Origin: Gammaproteobacteria bacterium
GTDB taxonomy: Bacteria > Pseudomonadota > Gammaproteobacteria > Steroidobacterales > Steroidobacteraceae
NCBI GenBank assembly: GCA_021773365.1
Contig: JAJFKF010000020.1
Location: 79,161-143,160 of the forward strand
Length of the DNA: 64,000 nucleotides
Direction of reading: 5' to 3'
In this document: positions 33,232 to 42,360 of the stretch, in pieces
How positions within the stretch are numbered: position 1 is the first letter of the stretch
How the letters are laid out: the number at the start of each line of letters is the position of its first letter
Program-made: the position numbers and the translations under genes
Notes under the pieces: generated by a model
What the model saw: the letters and a program-made list of their open reading frames with translations, nothing else
Database searches by the model: none
What the model was told of the DNA's origin: nothing

Positions 33232-33338
33232 GGCGCCATGTTAGCAGGCGCGACAAGCCCTCCCGCTGCATTGTTCGTGAGCGACACGGCCTGTCGGCGA
33301 AGGTCGGCACGCGCCCGTGCCGCTCATGGGCAATGCGG

Positions 33339-34073
33339 CTATCGGCTGATCCAGATCAGGGTAGCCATACGCCCGCAGCGCCCGTCACGCCGATGGGAAA
33401 AGCAGGCCTCGCGCTCGGCAAAGGTGCAGCGGTCGCCGCCGTATACGGCCTCGATGCCAGCCCGGCGCAGGCGCTGACGGGCCAGGTCGTACAGGTCGGC
33501 CTGCCAGCGTCCGCGGTCGTTGGCTGCAAAGGCGGCGGCAGCGGCTGGATCGGCGGCGATGAACGCGTCGCGGACCTCTGCACCCACTTCGAAATGCTGC
33601 TGACAGATCGCCGGGCCAAGCCAGGCCAGGATGTCGTGCGGCGGCGATGCCAGCGCCGCGATTGTCGCCTCCAGCACGCCGGCGACCAGGCCTCGCCAGC
33701 CGGCATGGGCCGCGCCTACCCTGCGCCCATCGATGGTGGCGAACAGGACAGGCAGACAGTCCGCCGTGAGCACGGCGCAGATCACCCCCGGCTGCGCGGT
33801 CACGGCCGCATCGGCCTGTCGATCCATGGGGCCGGTCGCATCGAGATCCAGGGTTCGTGCACCATGCACCTGTTCCAGCCAGCTGGGCTCCTGATGCAGC
33901 TTCAGGGCTGCCCGCACACGGCTGCGGTTCTCAGCCACCAAGCCCGGCTGATCGCCCACATGGCCGGCGAGATTCAGGCTGTCGTACGGAGCCTGGCTGA
34001 CACCACCCGGGCGCAACGTGGTCACCGCCCGCACCGCTGGCGGGGCCGGCCAGTCGGGGGCAACGAAATTCAC
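33339..34073 (-). CDS. pgeF: Peptidoglycan editing factor PgeF (YfiH, laccase-fold)
   Basis: A 244-residue cytoplasmic protein of the DUF152/YfiH family. It has VHGARTLDLD (His ligand), VLTADCLPVLFA (Cys ligand), GAAHAGWRGLVAGVLE (His) and the C-terminal ACFSHRRDGRCGRMA. The start is the GTG at 34071-34073, which overlaps the rluD stop as GTGA; the longer frame to 34148 lies inside rluD. Relatives cleave purine nucleosides and correct misincorporated residues in peptidoglycan precursors. rluD-pgeF-clpB is a common gamma-proteobacterial order; here the ZIP gene is inserted before clpB. Confidence 0.92.
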   Translation of the reverse strand: MNFVAPDWPAPPAVRAVTTLRPGGVSQAPYDSLNLAGHVGDQPGLVAENRSRVRAALKLHQEPSWLEQVHGARTLDLDATGPMDRQADAAVTAQPGVICAVLTADCLPVLFATIDGRRVGAAHAGWRGLVAGVLEATIAALASPPHDILAWLGPAICQQHFEVGAEVRDAFIAADPAAAAAFAANDRGRWQADLYDLARQRLRRAGIEAVYGGDRCTFAEREACFSHRRDGRCGRMATLIWISR

Positions 34074-35044
34074 GCCTTCTCCGCGGCACCATCCCGACGC
34101 AGTGCGGCCAGGAGTTGGCGCAGATCGCGCGGAACGGGCGCCTCCCACTTCATCGCCCGGCCGTCGCCGGGATGCTCCAGCGCCAGCTGCGCCGCGTGCA
34201 GCGCCTGGCGTGGAAACCCATGCAGCGTCTCCAGCAATCCCGGCGTGGCGCCGCGGGGCATGCGCAGACGACCGCCATAGGTGCGATCACCCACCAGCGG
34301 GTGGCCGATATGCGCCATGTGGACACGGATCTGATGTGTACGGCCGGTTTCCAGCTTGACGCGGACATAGGTGTGGGAGCGGAAACGCTCGATCACCCGG
34401 TAGTGCGTCAGCGATTCGCGCCCGTCTGCGCGCACTGCCATGCGCAGCCGGTCAGTGCGGTGGCGGCCGATGGGCTGCTCAACCGCGCCGCCGGCTGTCA
34501 TGACGCCGGTACACACTGCCAGATAGTGCCGCTCGAACTCCCGCGCCTGCAGGCGTTGCACCAGCGCGGTATGCGCCGCCAGCGTGCGCGCCACGACCAG
34601 CAGGCCGCTGGTGTCCTTGTCGAGGCGATGGACAATGCCCGCGCGGGGCAGCGCCGCCAGCGCCGGATCATAGTGCAGCAGCGCATTCTGCAGGGTGTGG
34701 TCACGATTGCCGGCGCCTGGATGCACCACCAGTCCGGCGGCCTTGTTGATGACGATCAGCCACTCATCGGCATAGGCCACATCGAGATCGATGGGCTGGG
34801 CGGGCACTTCCCGACCCTCATCGGGGGCATCGGGCTGCGCCTGCACCACCACCCGTTCGCCGCCCGCCACCGCGTCGCGCGGCCTGGGCGTGCGCCCATC
34901 CAGCTGCACTTTTCCCGCCTCGATCCAGGCTTTCAGCCGCGAACGCGAGTACTCCGGCAGCAGGCGGGCCAGCACCTGGTCCAGCCGCTGCCCGGCCTGC
35001 TCGGCGGGAATTTCCAAATCGTGGGTATGGAACTGAATGCTCAT
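34070..35044 (-). CDS. rluD: 23S rRNA pseudouridine synthase RluD
   Basis: A 324-residue RluA-family enzyme. An S4 RNA-binding domain (about residues 14-75, QRLDQVLARLLPEYSRSRLKAWIEAG) is followed by the catalytic domain with HRLDKDTSGLLVVART, where the Asp of RLDKDTSG is the catalytic residue. Further on is GRTHQIRVHMAHIGHPLVGD. It makes pseudouridines 1911/1915/1917 in helix 69 of 23S rRNA. I start at ATG 35044 (MSIQFH), with GAGG upstream; an ATG at 35065 is possible. It is divergent from bamD, the usual arrangement. Confidence 0.94.
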   Translation of the reverse strand: MSIQFHTHDLEIPAEQAGQRLDQVLARLLPEYSRSRLKAWIEAGKVQLDGRTPRPRDAVAGGERVVVQAQPDAPDEGREVPAQPIDLDVAYADEWLIVINKAAGLVVHPGAGNRDHTLQNALLHYDPALAALPRAGIVHRLDKDTSGLLVVARTLAAHTALVQRLQAREFERHYLAVCTGVMTAGGAVEQPIGRHRTDRLRMAVRADGRESLTHYRVIERFRSHTYVRVKLETGRTHQIRVHMAHIGHPLVGDRTYGGRLRMPRGATPGLLETLHGFPRQALHAAQLALEHPGDGRAMKWEAPVPRDLRQLLAALRRDGAAEKA

Positions 35045-35105
35045 GTCCTCATCGAAGCCCGGCACGGCTATACTGCGCCGCCTTATAACTCACGGGAGGT
35101 GCCGC

Positions 35106-35912
35106 GTGGCATCCCTGGACGAATCACAGCCAAAAATTTCTTCCCTGCTCCTGGTTTTCGCGCTTGCCATGGCGCTCGGCCTGCTTGGCGGCTGCCGCCA
35201 TGCCCGCGATACCGAGCTATCCGATCCGGATACGCTGTATCGCACCGCCAAGGCCGCCATGCGCGCAGGCGACTTCAGCAAGGCCATCACCAACTACGAG
35301 ACCCTGGAGGCCCGTTTCCCCTTCAGTCCCGCCTCGCGCCAGGGCAGGCTGGACCTGATGTTCGCCTACTACAAGAGCCATCAGCCCGAATCGGCTATCG
35401 ACGCGGCCGACCAGTTCATCCGCGAGAATCCCACCCATCCGCGCGTGGACTATGCCCATTTCCTGAAGGGAATGGTGTATTTCGAGCGCGCCCCCCGCGG
35501 CTTCGGCAGCTGGTTCGACGCCGATCCCGCCCAGCGCCCGCCCGCCGAAGCGCGCCGCTCCTTCGCCTCCTTCCAGACGGTGGTACAGCAGTATCCGCAA
35601 AGCCAGTACGCCCACGACGCACGCAAGCGCATGATCTACCTGCGCAATCGCCTCGCCGACTACGAAGTGGCCGTGGCCCGCTACTACGTGCGCCGCGGCG
35701 CCTGGGTGGCGGCGCTGGCGCGCGCAAAGTTTGCGGTGGAGACCTACGACGGCGCACCGGCGGTGCACGAAGCGCTGAAGCTGATGATCACCAGCTACCG
35801 CGAACTGGACATGGCCGAGCTGGCTGTGCAGACCGAGAAGGTCTTCCGTGAGAACTTTCCCACGGATTCGCAGGAGCTGGAAGTCGACAAGCCCTGGTGG
35901 CGGTTCTGGTAA
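35106..35912 (+). CDS. bamD: Outer-membrane assembly lipoprotein BamD
   Basis: A 268-residue lipoprotein. It has a lipobox-bearing signal sequence (about residues 8-29, ending LGLLGGC) and then TPR repeats (about 40-240: DTLYRTAKAAMRAGDFSKAITNYETLEARFPFSP, AHFLKGMVYFERA, DARKRMIYLRNRLADYE). It anchors the BamABCDE machine that folds outer-membrane beta-barrels, including the TonB receptors encoded in this window. The start is GTG 35106, preceded by GGGAGG; the longer frame to 35037 overlaps rluD. It ends convergent with the TlpA-like gene, 9 bp away. Confidence 0.94.
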   Translation: MASLDESQPKISSLLLVFALAMALGLLGGCRHARDTELSDPDTLYRTAKAAMRAGDFSKAITNYETLEARFPFSPASRQGRLDLMFAYYKSHQPESAIDAADQFIRENPTHPRVDYAHFLKGMVYFERAPRGFGSWFDADPAQRPPAEARRSFASFQTVVQQYPQSQYAHDARKRMIYLRNRLADYEVAVARYYVRRGAWVAALARAKFAVETYDGAPAVHEALKLMITSYRELDMAELAVQTEKVFRENFPTDSQELEVDKPWWRFW

Positions 35913-35921
35913 ATCGCCGCG

Positions 35922-37199
35922 CTAGCGGCTGATCCCGATCTGTTCGAGCGCCCGGTCCATCCTCGGATCGGGCCCGCCCCCACCGGTGAAAGCTGCAACG
36001 ATCTTCCCCTCCCGGTCGATGATGTACTTCGTCGGCAGCAGCTTGGCGCGGTATTCCGCCGCGACACTGCCCTCGGCGTCATAGGCAAAGTTGAAGCTGT
36101 ATCGATTCGTGCGGCGTGCAACCCAGTCACGATACTTGTCCTCTGTGTCCCCGGTGCAGATCGACAGCACCACCACGCCCTGCGCCCTGGTGTCCTGAAG
36201 GAGCTGCTCCACATAGGGCATGGTGGCCTTGCAGGCACTGCACCAGGTGGCCCAGAAATCGATGATGACCGCATGGCCGCGCAGATCACTGAGCTGCACC
36301 GGGCCACCCTTCCAGCCTTCGACGGTGAAGTCCGGCGCCATGGTACCGACCGCCAGCAGCTCGGGCGGCGGCTCGCCACGATTCGCCTCGCGCACCGTGG
36401 GTGTGAGCTGCAGCTGCGTGGGATCATCAAAGGAACGGATCTCATAGCGGCGCCCACTCAGCTCGATCACCTCATCCAGACGCCAGATCTCGTTTGTGCC
36501 CTCGCCACCTGGCCGCACACTCTTGAAGGTGCCGTCGCCGTCCAGATCCACCATGACCAACGGCGCGGGATTCTCCCCATCCCTGGGTGCAGCAAGGTCC
36601 TGCACCATCGCGCCGACGGCAATGGTGCGCGATTCGCCGGCCACGGTCACGGTGCCTGCCCACACGGATTGATTGAAAATCATCAGCCGTGGACGGCCGT
36701 GAATCTTTGACAGCTCCAGCGCACAGTGGTGTCGTACGGGATCCTGCCCCACCCAGGTGCCGTCCAGCCCGACGGTCGCGATGAAACGGGTCCTGCGCTC
36801 CTCCCCGATCTGCATTGCCTCCCGGTCGCTCCACGCCACCTCGGGATCATCCGTGAGGTCGCCGTTGCGATTGGCATCGATGTACAGAACCGAGTGCTCA
36901 CCATCCTCCTCATCGACCACGACCAGATAGGGCGCCTGCTCGGCGTTGCCGATACGGAAGCGCCCGTACAGGGGCCGGGCCTGATAGACCGGCTCCTGCA
37001 AAACGCCGGCCGGCCTTTGCGGCAGCAGATCCACGAAGGCCGACTGCTGCATCATCGCCCACTTCGGATTGGCGGTTTCGAAACCCAATTGAGCGCTCAG
37101 TGTGCCGTCTTCAGCGGCCACCACGGCCTGCGTGCCGGCAAACGCCGCGACGGCCAGCGCCTGAGCAATGGCGATGCGTAACGAACTGGCGGACCGCAC
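35922..37199 (-). CDS. TlpA-like protein with CSAC active site and EF-hand-like loops
   Basis: A 425-residue exported protein. A signal peptide (residues 1-29) is followed by a beta-rich N-terminal part (about 30-270) and a TlpA/redoxin domain (about 280-420). The redox motif is CSAC at 320-323 in FWATWCSACK, and the cis-Pro region is LLPTKYII. The N-terminal part has two calcium-loop-like acidic stretches, DANRNGDLTDD (108-118) and DLDGDGTF (218-225). The start is GTG; its first base is the last base of the receptor's TAG stop (TAGTG), so the two are tightly coupled. It is the counterpart of the thioredoxin-fold genes beside the first STN receptor. Confidence 0.85.
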   Translation of the reverse strand: MRSASSLRIAIAQALAVAAFAGTQAVVAAEDGTLSAQLGFETANPKWAMMQQSAFVDLLPQRPAGVLQEPVYQARPLYGRFRIGNAEQAPYLVVVDEEDGEHSVLYIDANRNGDLTDDPEVAWSDREAMQIGEERRTRFIATVGLDGTWVGQDPVRHHCALELSKIHGRPRLMIFNQSVWAGTVTVAGESRTIAVGAMVQDLAAPRDGENPAPLVMVDLDGDGTFKSVRPGGEGTNEIWRLDEVIELSGRRYEIRSFDDPTQLQLTPTVREANRGEPPPELLAVGTMAPDFTVEGWKGGPVQLSDLRGHAVIIDFWATWCSACKATMPYVEQLLQDTRAQGVVVLSICTGDTEDKYRDWVARRTNRYSFNFAYDAEGSVAAEYRAKLLPTKYIIDREGKIVAAFTGGGGPDPRMDRALEQIGISR

Positions 37200-40100
37200 T
37201 ACTTGAAACTCTTGCGCAGCGAGAGCGTGTAGCGCCGCAGCCGTGCATCGCCGTAGTGGCTGTAGGTCGGGCGCGGCGCCGCCGGCTCGGTATCAGCCAG
37301 AATGGGCGGCAGCTTGTCGAACAGGTTCTGAATGCCCAGGGAGATCTCCGCGTCCGCCAGCAGGCCACCGAGTCCGGCAGCGCCACCATCGAAGCGCCAG
37401 GTGGCGATTAGGTCGTGATAAATCTGCCGTGGAATGGTGTCGGAGCCCTGACTGAGAATCGGATCGCTGGTGGGTTCCTGCGAATCGAATATCGAGTAGA
37501 TGAAATAGGAATCGTAGAGCTGCGCGTTCCAGGCCAGTGTCAGCGGCCCACGATCCCAGGTCAGACCGATATTGCCGCGCCAGTCGAGCGGCCCGAAACT
37601 CAAACCAACCGTGTCGGTTACGGGCGCGAAAGGGGCAAGACGATTGCGGTACATGGGCTGCAGAGTGGCCAGCGCATAGACATGAAAGCTGCCCCGGGCT
37701 GCGGTATCGAAACGATAGTCGACCTGAAGATCCCAGGCTTTGACCCGTGTTTCCGCGATATTGATCAGTGAGGCATCGATCTCCGTGACCAGGCCGACGG
37801 TTTGTCCCGAAGCCGGCGCGCCGCGGGTGATGCGATCCGGATAGAACTCCTCGTAGTCGAGCAGGAACTGGATGTCCGGCGACTGGATCTCATCAACCTT
37901 TGAAATGCTGGTGTAGTCCACCGACAGCCGCAGGCCGGGCGCCACGCGCGGCGTGAATATCAGGCCCGCAGACCAGCTTTCGGAGTGCTCGGGTTTCAGA
38001 TTCGGGTTGCCGCTGGTAATCAGGGTGTAGGGCTGTCCCGCATAGACGTCGGCGTCGCCGCGCCTGCGGTCGATGAAGCCGAATGGAAATTCGATCACGC
38101 TCGAACCGGGCACGATCTGCGTCACCGCGGGTGGCAGAAAACCCGTACCGAAGCTGGCTCGCAGCGCCACATCCTCTACTGGCGACACCCGGAATCCCAC
38201 GGTGTAGTCGGTGGAATCCATGCGGCTGGTGATGTAATTCAGTTCCGGCAGGGGCGCATCGCGCGAGGCGATCTGATAGCCCTGGCTGCCGTCACTTTCG
38301 GTTTCGTAGCGATCGTGCCGCACCGATAACTGCAATTGCAGCTCGCGCAACAGAGGACGCTGATTGCTGCGGCCGATCAGCGGCAGGTTGGCTTCCAGAT
38401 GCGCGGAGTCGGCATTCTGCGAACGCTGCGGATAGAAGGTGAAAGCCTGGCGCCCGAAGCGATTGCTGTATGCCTCGGCAATCGCGTCCTGCATGACCTC
38501 CTCACGATGTTCGATCAGCGTCGACAGCGTTGCGGACCCACCGGGCAATCTGAACACCGGCCCCGAGAAGCGCAACGTCGCATCGCGCAGCACGGTCTGG
38601 AACGGACCGCTGAAATCATTGGGCAAGGGCAGCAGGTAGGGCGTGAAATCCAATGGAAAGGTATTGCCTTCCTGCAGGACATTGAGCGCCGGCAGACCAT
38701 CGCCGGGCGATACGCCGCTATCCAGCGCCGTCTGCGCGGCGCTGATCACGGCAATGCCGGTACCGGATGACTCGGTATGCGAGCGCCCCCAGGCATAGTC
38801 GATCTCACCCACCCAGTTTCCGGGCAGGCGGGCGATGATGCCGCCGGTCGCCCGCTCGGTGGTCGACTCACTGCGTGCCGGAAAGACCAGCCCTGGAGTG
38901 GGAAAGCGCACGCCGATGGTTTGCTGAAAGGGGTTGTTGGGCGCGTCGGCATCGAGGATGGCGAAACTCGGCACATTGGCGGTGGCGGAACGACCCTTGT
39001 TCTGCAGGCGCGTGAAATCCACAAAGGCTTCCACGCGCGCACCGAACTCCCGCCGCACATTGATCGAGAATGAATCCTTCGACGGCGCGGCCAGCAGACC
39101 GCGTTCGCTGCCGTTCATGCCCGCTGGCATGTCGAGGTTGAATGCTCCAGCGCGCGCCCGCAACGCCGCCCCGCCATCTGAATTCGGGCCCGCATAGCCC
39201 AGCGGCAGGTGCGTAATGGTTGATCCCAGGGCGGCACCGCCATACTCATCGTCCAGGACCAGGTCATCACCAAAGATACTGCGAATGTTGGCCGTGGCGC
39301 CCAGTGGCGGCACGCTCATGTTCTCGATCGCGCCGCGATTGTTTTTCAGTTGCAGCGCAATCGCCCGCTCGGCCAGGTCACGATCACCCACAGTGAGAAT
39401 GTTCGCCTCCTGATGCGTGGCGGCAATCATCACCTGCGTGCGACCACCCTCGAGGCTGAAGCCGGCATTGGCGTCCAGGCGCAGGTTGGCGGCATCGGTG
39501 TCGAAGGTATTGGCGTAGGTTGCCCGCGCGTCCACGCCGCGGAAGTCCCTGCGCATGACGATGTTGATCACGCCGCCCGTGGCGCTGCCGCCGTATATCC
39601 CGCCGGCGGTGGTCGGCAGCACCTCGATCCGCTCCACCGCCGCCATGGGAATGCCATTGATGTCCGGCTGGAAGGGCCGCCCGCTGGTGGCCACTCCGGG
39701 CACGCGCCTGCCGTCGATCAGGATCAATGTCTGATTCGTGCCCAGACCGCGCAGATTGATGCTGGAGCGGGTGGTGGCGCTACCCGGTCCCTGACTGCTG
39801 CTGCGCCCCCCGCCGTTGTTCATCGGCAGCTGCGTGCGCAGGAAATCTTCAAGATTCACCGACTGGGAGCGCTGTATCTCCTCGCGGCCAAACACCACGT
39901 AGGGCTGCGGCGCATCCTCGGTGCGCACCGCATCGGTATTGAGACTGCGCTTGCCCTTGACCAGTATCTCTGGAGTGCCACGTGCATCATCCGCCTGTCC
40001 GGCAGCCTGCTCTTCGCCCGCGGTGCGGGCCGGCTTCGCAGCCGTGTTCTCCTGACCCTCCACGCGCGCCATGCGCAGTGCCGCTCCGTCCGCGGCGCCC

Positions 40101-40522
40101 TGCTCCACCGCGCTTTGCTGACCCATCGGCCCGATGGCCACGGTGCGATTGTTGACCGCGCGATAAGTCAGACCGGAGTCCTTCAGCAGCAGCTGCAGCG
40201 CCTGCTCCACGACATGTTCGCCATGAATGCCTGGCGTCTTCTTGCCGCTGACGGATTTTGACGGACCGAAGATCTGGATACCGGCCTGCTTGGAGAACTC
40301 CAGCAGTGCCGCATCCAGCGATTGCGGCTGGATATCGAATCTGACCGCCGCTGCCAGGCCAGGCGAGGCGCCCTTCTCCTGCTCCTGGACTTCTGCCTGC
40401 TTCGAACTCTGGTCCGGAATCCGGTCCGATCCCTGACCCTGTTCCATGGCGGCGGCAGGCGCGGCAATGGCCAGCACTGCGGCGAGCGTCGGCATTGAAA
40501 GGTGCAACTTGAGTTTTCGCAT
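37199..40522 (-). CDS. TonB-dependent receptor with STN domain, locus 2
   Basis: A 1107-residue outer-membrane receptor. It has a signal peptide (about residues 1-25), an unusual Gln/Glu/Lys-rich spacer (26-55), an STN domain (about 60-125: FDIQPQSLDAALLEFSKQAGIQI), and a further spacer rich in Ala/Glu/Gly (130-185). The plug (about 195-330) has LILIDGRRVPG and VERIEVLPTTAGGIYGGSATGGVINI. The beta-barrel ends TLSLRKSFK. A GGGG site precedes ATG 40522. It is divergent from the ECF sigma gene, with a symmetric promoter region between. The ligand is unknown. Similar length and neighbours to the receptor at 2965-6135 suggest the same class of substrate. Confidence 0.92.
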   Translation of the reverse strand: MRKLKLHLSMPTLAAVLAIAAPAAAMEQGQGSDRIPDQSSKQAEVQEQEKGASPGLAAAVRFDIQPQSLDAALLEFSKQAGIQIFGPSKSVSGKKTPGIHGEHVVEQALQLLLKDSGLTYRAVNNRTVAIGPMGQQSAVEQGAADGAALRMARVEGQENTAAKPARTAGEEQAAGQADDARGTPEILVKGKRSLNTDAVRTEDAPQPYVVFGREEIQRSQSVNLEDFLRTQLPMNNGGGRSSSQGPGSATTRSSINLRGLGTNQTLILIDGRRVPGVATSGRPFQPDINGIPMAAVERIEVLPTTAGGIYGGSATGGVINIVMRRDFRGVDARATYANTFDTDAANLRLDANAGFSLEGGRTQVMIAATHQEANILTVGDRDLAERAIALQLKNNRGAIENMSVPPLGATANIRSIFGDDLVLDDEYGGAALGSTITHLPLGYAGPNSDGGAALRARAGAFNLDMPAGMNGSERGLLAAPSKDSFSINVRREFGARVEAFVDFTRLQNKGRSATANVPSFAILDADAPNNPFQQTIGVRFPTPGLVFPARSESTTERATGGIIARLPGNWVGEIDYAWGRSHTESSGTGIAVISAAQTALDSGVSPGDGLPALNVLQEGNTFPLDFTPYLLPLPNDFSGPFQTVLRDATLRFSGPVFRLPGGSATLSTLIEHREEVMQDAIAEAYSNRFGRQAFTFYPQRSQNADSAHLEANLPLIGRSNQRPLLRELQLQLSVRHDRYETESDGSQGYQIASRDAPLPELNYITSRMDSTDYTVGFRVSPVEDVALRASFGTGFLPPAVTQIVPGSSVIEFPFGFIDRRRGDADVYAGQPYTLITSGNPNLKPEHSESWSAGLIFTPRVAPGLRLSVDYTSISKVDEIQSPDIQFLLDYEEFYPDRITRGAPASGQTVGLVTEIDASLINIAETRVKAWDLQVDYRFDTAARGSFHVYALATLQPMYRNRLAPFAPVTDTVGLSFGPLDWRGNIGLTWDRGPLTLAWNAQLYDSYFIYSIFDSQEPTSDPILSQGSDTIPRQIYHDLIATWRFDGGAAGLGGLLADAEISLGIQNLFDKLPPILADTEPAAPRPTYSHYGDARLRRYTLSLRKSFK

Positions 40523-40571
40523 GATTTACCCCTGAATGCCCGCGTATGCAGGCCGGCCATGCCCACCTACA

Positions 40572-40677
40572 ACGAGTGAACGCCCGAAAACGAAACCGCG
40601 CGCACCCTCAACCGTTGCCGGACGTACGGCAATCGACCCGGCGGTTTCGTTTTGCCTGCCTCACTCGTCTAAGGGTA
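40572..40677. promoter_or_regulatory. Symmetric divergent ECF-sigma promoters, locus 2
   Basis: An inverted repeat of two blocks with equal 7-bp spacing lies between the receptor and the sigma gene. On the left is ACGAGTGA (40572-40579), 7 bases, then AAAACGAAACCGC (40587-40599). On the right is GCGGTTTCGTTTT (40641-40653), 7 bases, then TCACTCGT (40661-40668). Read outward in each direction, this gives a -35-like GGTTTCG and a -10-like CTCGT at identical spacing. Toward the sigma gene it continues as CGTCTAAGGGTA, matching locus 1. One ECF holoenzyme probably fires both promoters; this is inference. Confidence 0.6.
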
Positions 40678-40697
40678 CAGCGAGGCGTGTCAGCCAC

Positions 40698-41285
40698 ATG
40701 ATCGACGATCCCATACCGCAAATGTCCGCCGGCAATCTGAACAGCGAGCCAGGCGGCGCGCCTGAATCGCGCGTGCAGCTGGTGGAGCGGCTGTTCCGTG
40801 AGCACAACGACTCATTGCTGCGCTTCCTCGCGGCCCGGCTCGGTTCGCGACAGGAAGCACAGGAAATTGCCCAGGATGCCTACGTGCGGCTGCTGAAGCT
40901 CGACACGCCGGATGCGGTCAGCTACCTGCGTGCCTTTCTGTTCAAGACCGCCTCAAACCTGGCCGTGGACCGCCTGCGTACGCGCAGCTACCGCGAGCGG
41001 CCGGCCACCTGGGAGTTCTTTCGCCAACTGCCGGCAAACGGCACGCCGGAACGCGAGGTGGGCGGCCTGGAGGAAATGCGCCTGCTGCACCGGCTGCTGG
41101 CTGAACTGCCGCCGAAATGCCGCTACGCCTTTGTCATGAATCGCATGCATGGCCTGGATGCCGCCACGCTGGCAAGAGACATGAACATTACGCCCACCAT
41201 GGTGCGCCGGTACATCACCCGTGCGCTGCTTCACTGCAGAATGGGCCTGGATGCGGCCACTGGAACTGCTCATGACGCCTCATAG
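40698..41285 (+). CDS. FecI-type ECF RNA polymerase sigma factor, locus 2
   Basis: A 195-residue sigma factor with region 2 (about residues 27-95: FREHNDSLLRFLAARLGSRQEAQEIAQDAYVRLL) and region 4 (about 130-180: LPPKCRYAFVMNRMHGLDAATLARDMN). It keeps the FecI-type AQDAYVRL block. I place the start at ATG 40698; a GTG at 40687 is a close alternative, and neither has a strong ribosome site. It precedes an overlapping fecR-like gene and is divergent from the STN receptor. It likely transcribes that receptor and the coupled TlpA-like gene on ligand signal. Confidence 0.88.
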   Translation: MIDDPIPQMSAGNLNSEPGGAPESRVQLVERLFREHNDSLLRFLAARLGSRQEAQEIAQDAYVRLLKLDTPDAVSYLRAFLFKTASNLAVDRLRTRSYRERPATWEFFRQLPANGTPEREVGGLEEMRLLHRLLAELPPKCRYAFVMNRMHGLDAATLARDMNITPTMVRRYITRALLHCRMGLDAATGTAHDAS

Positions 41286-42342
41286 TCGCCACGGTCACAT
41301 GGCACAGTCCATTCGCCGGAGTCAGGAGGACCCTGTGCTGTCCGCCGCGGCGCAGTGGTTTGACTGCCTGCAGCATGAGGAACCTGGCGCGCGTGACCTG
41401 GCGGCGTGGCAGCAATGGCTGGCGCAAAGTCCCGCGCATCGCAGTGCCTTCGACCAGCTGCAGGACCTGTGGCAACGTCTCGGTGATGTGCCCTCCCCGC
41501 CGCTGGCCGGCAAGGCGCAGATGCTGGCGGACGAATACGACGGCGACATGCCGGTGGCGCAATGGCTGGCACGCGGCAAGCGCAGAACAGCGCGATTTAC
41601 CGGCCAATGGCGGGCAGCGGCGGCAGTACTCCTGTTTGTCGCGATTGGTGCCGCTGCTGTGTGGCCGCTGTGGCAAAAATACAGCGCGCCGCAGGTCACG
41701 GTATATGAAACCGACGCTGGCGAGCACCGGGACGTGCGGCTGCCCGACGGCTCGGCCCTGGCGCTGGGCGGAGGATCGCTGGCCTGGATTCAGTTCGAAC
41801 CCGGTCGGCGCGAGGTCAGACTCGAACGCGGCGAGGCCTTTTTCGAGGTCGCCGCCGATCGCTCCCGTCCGTTTGTGGTACAGGCGGGCAACACCGCGAT
41901 TACCGCAATCGGCACAGCCTTCAATGTCCGGCGCAGCGCAACACGGGTGCAGGTCACCGTGACCGCAGGTGCGGTTGCAGTATCTCCTGATTCGTCCGAT
42001 CCGCAGGCCGGACAGAGGCGCCTGGAGGCAGGGCATCAGGTGGTTGTGGATGCCAGCGCCGGAATGTCCGGCATCACCCGCGCCAGCACGCAGGCCGCCA
42101 CGGCCTGGCGAACTGGCCGGCTGGAGTATCTGGATGAACCGCTGAAGTACGTTGTGGCCGATGTAAACCGCTACTCCCACGCGCAGATTCTGGTGGTCGA
42201 TGCGCAGCTGGCGGAACTGCGCGTCACCGGCACGGTATTCGAGAACGATGTCGACGGCTGGCTGCTCAGCCTGGAGAAGTTCATGCCCGTGCGCGTGCGG
42301 CATCTGCCGGGCGGGGAAATCAGGCTGGAGCGGCAGGAATGA
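41272..42342 (+). CDS. FecR-family sigma regulator, locus 2
   Basis: A 356-residue inner-membrane protein. A cytoplasmic DUF4880 segment (about residues 20-75: AAAQWFDCLQHEEPGARDLAAWQQWLAQSPAHRSAF) is followed by one membrane helix (about 115-135) and a FecR domain (about 145-260: REVRLERGEAFFEVAADRSRPFVVQAG). The C-terminal DUF4974/STN-like region (about 280-350) contains LEYLDEPLKYVVADVNRYS. The start overlaps the sigma gene by 14 bases; ATG 41299 is an alternative. Role as for the first FecR-like protein: it passes the receptor signal to the sigma factor. Confidence 0.88.
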   Translation: MTPHSRHGHMAQSIRRSQEDPVLSAAAQWFDCLQHEEPGARDLAAWQQWLAQSPAHRSAFDQLQDLWQRLGDVPSPPLAGKAQMLADEYDGDMPVAQWLARGKRRTARFTGQWRAAAAVLLFVAIGAAAVWPLWQKYSAPQVTVYETDAGEHRDVRLPDGSALALGGGSLAWIQFEPGRREVRLERGEAFFEVAADRSRPFVVQAGNTAITAIGTAFNVRRSATRVQVTVTAGAVAVSPDSSDPQAGQRRLEAGHQVVVDASAGMSGITRASTQAATAWRTGRLEYLDEPLKYVVADVNRYSHAQILVVDAQLAELRVTGTVFENDVDGWLLSLEKFMPVRVRHLPGGEIRLERQE

Positions 42343-42360
42343 ATACGGCTGCGGGGCCGT

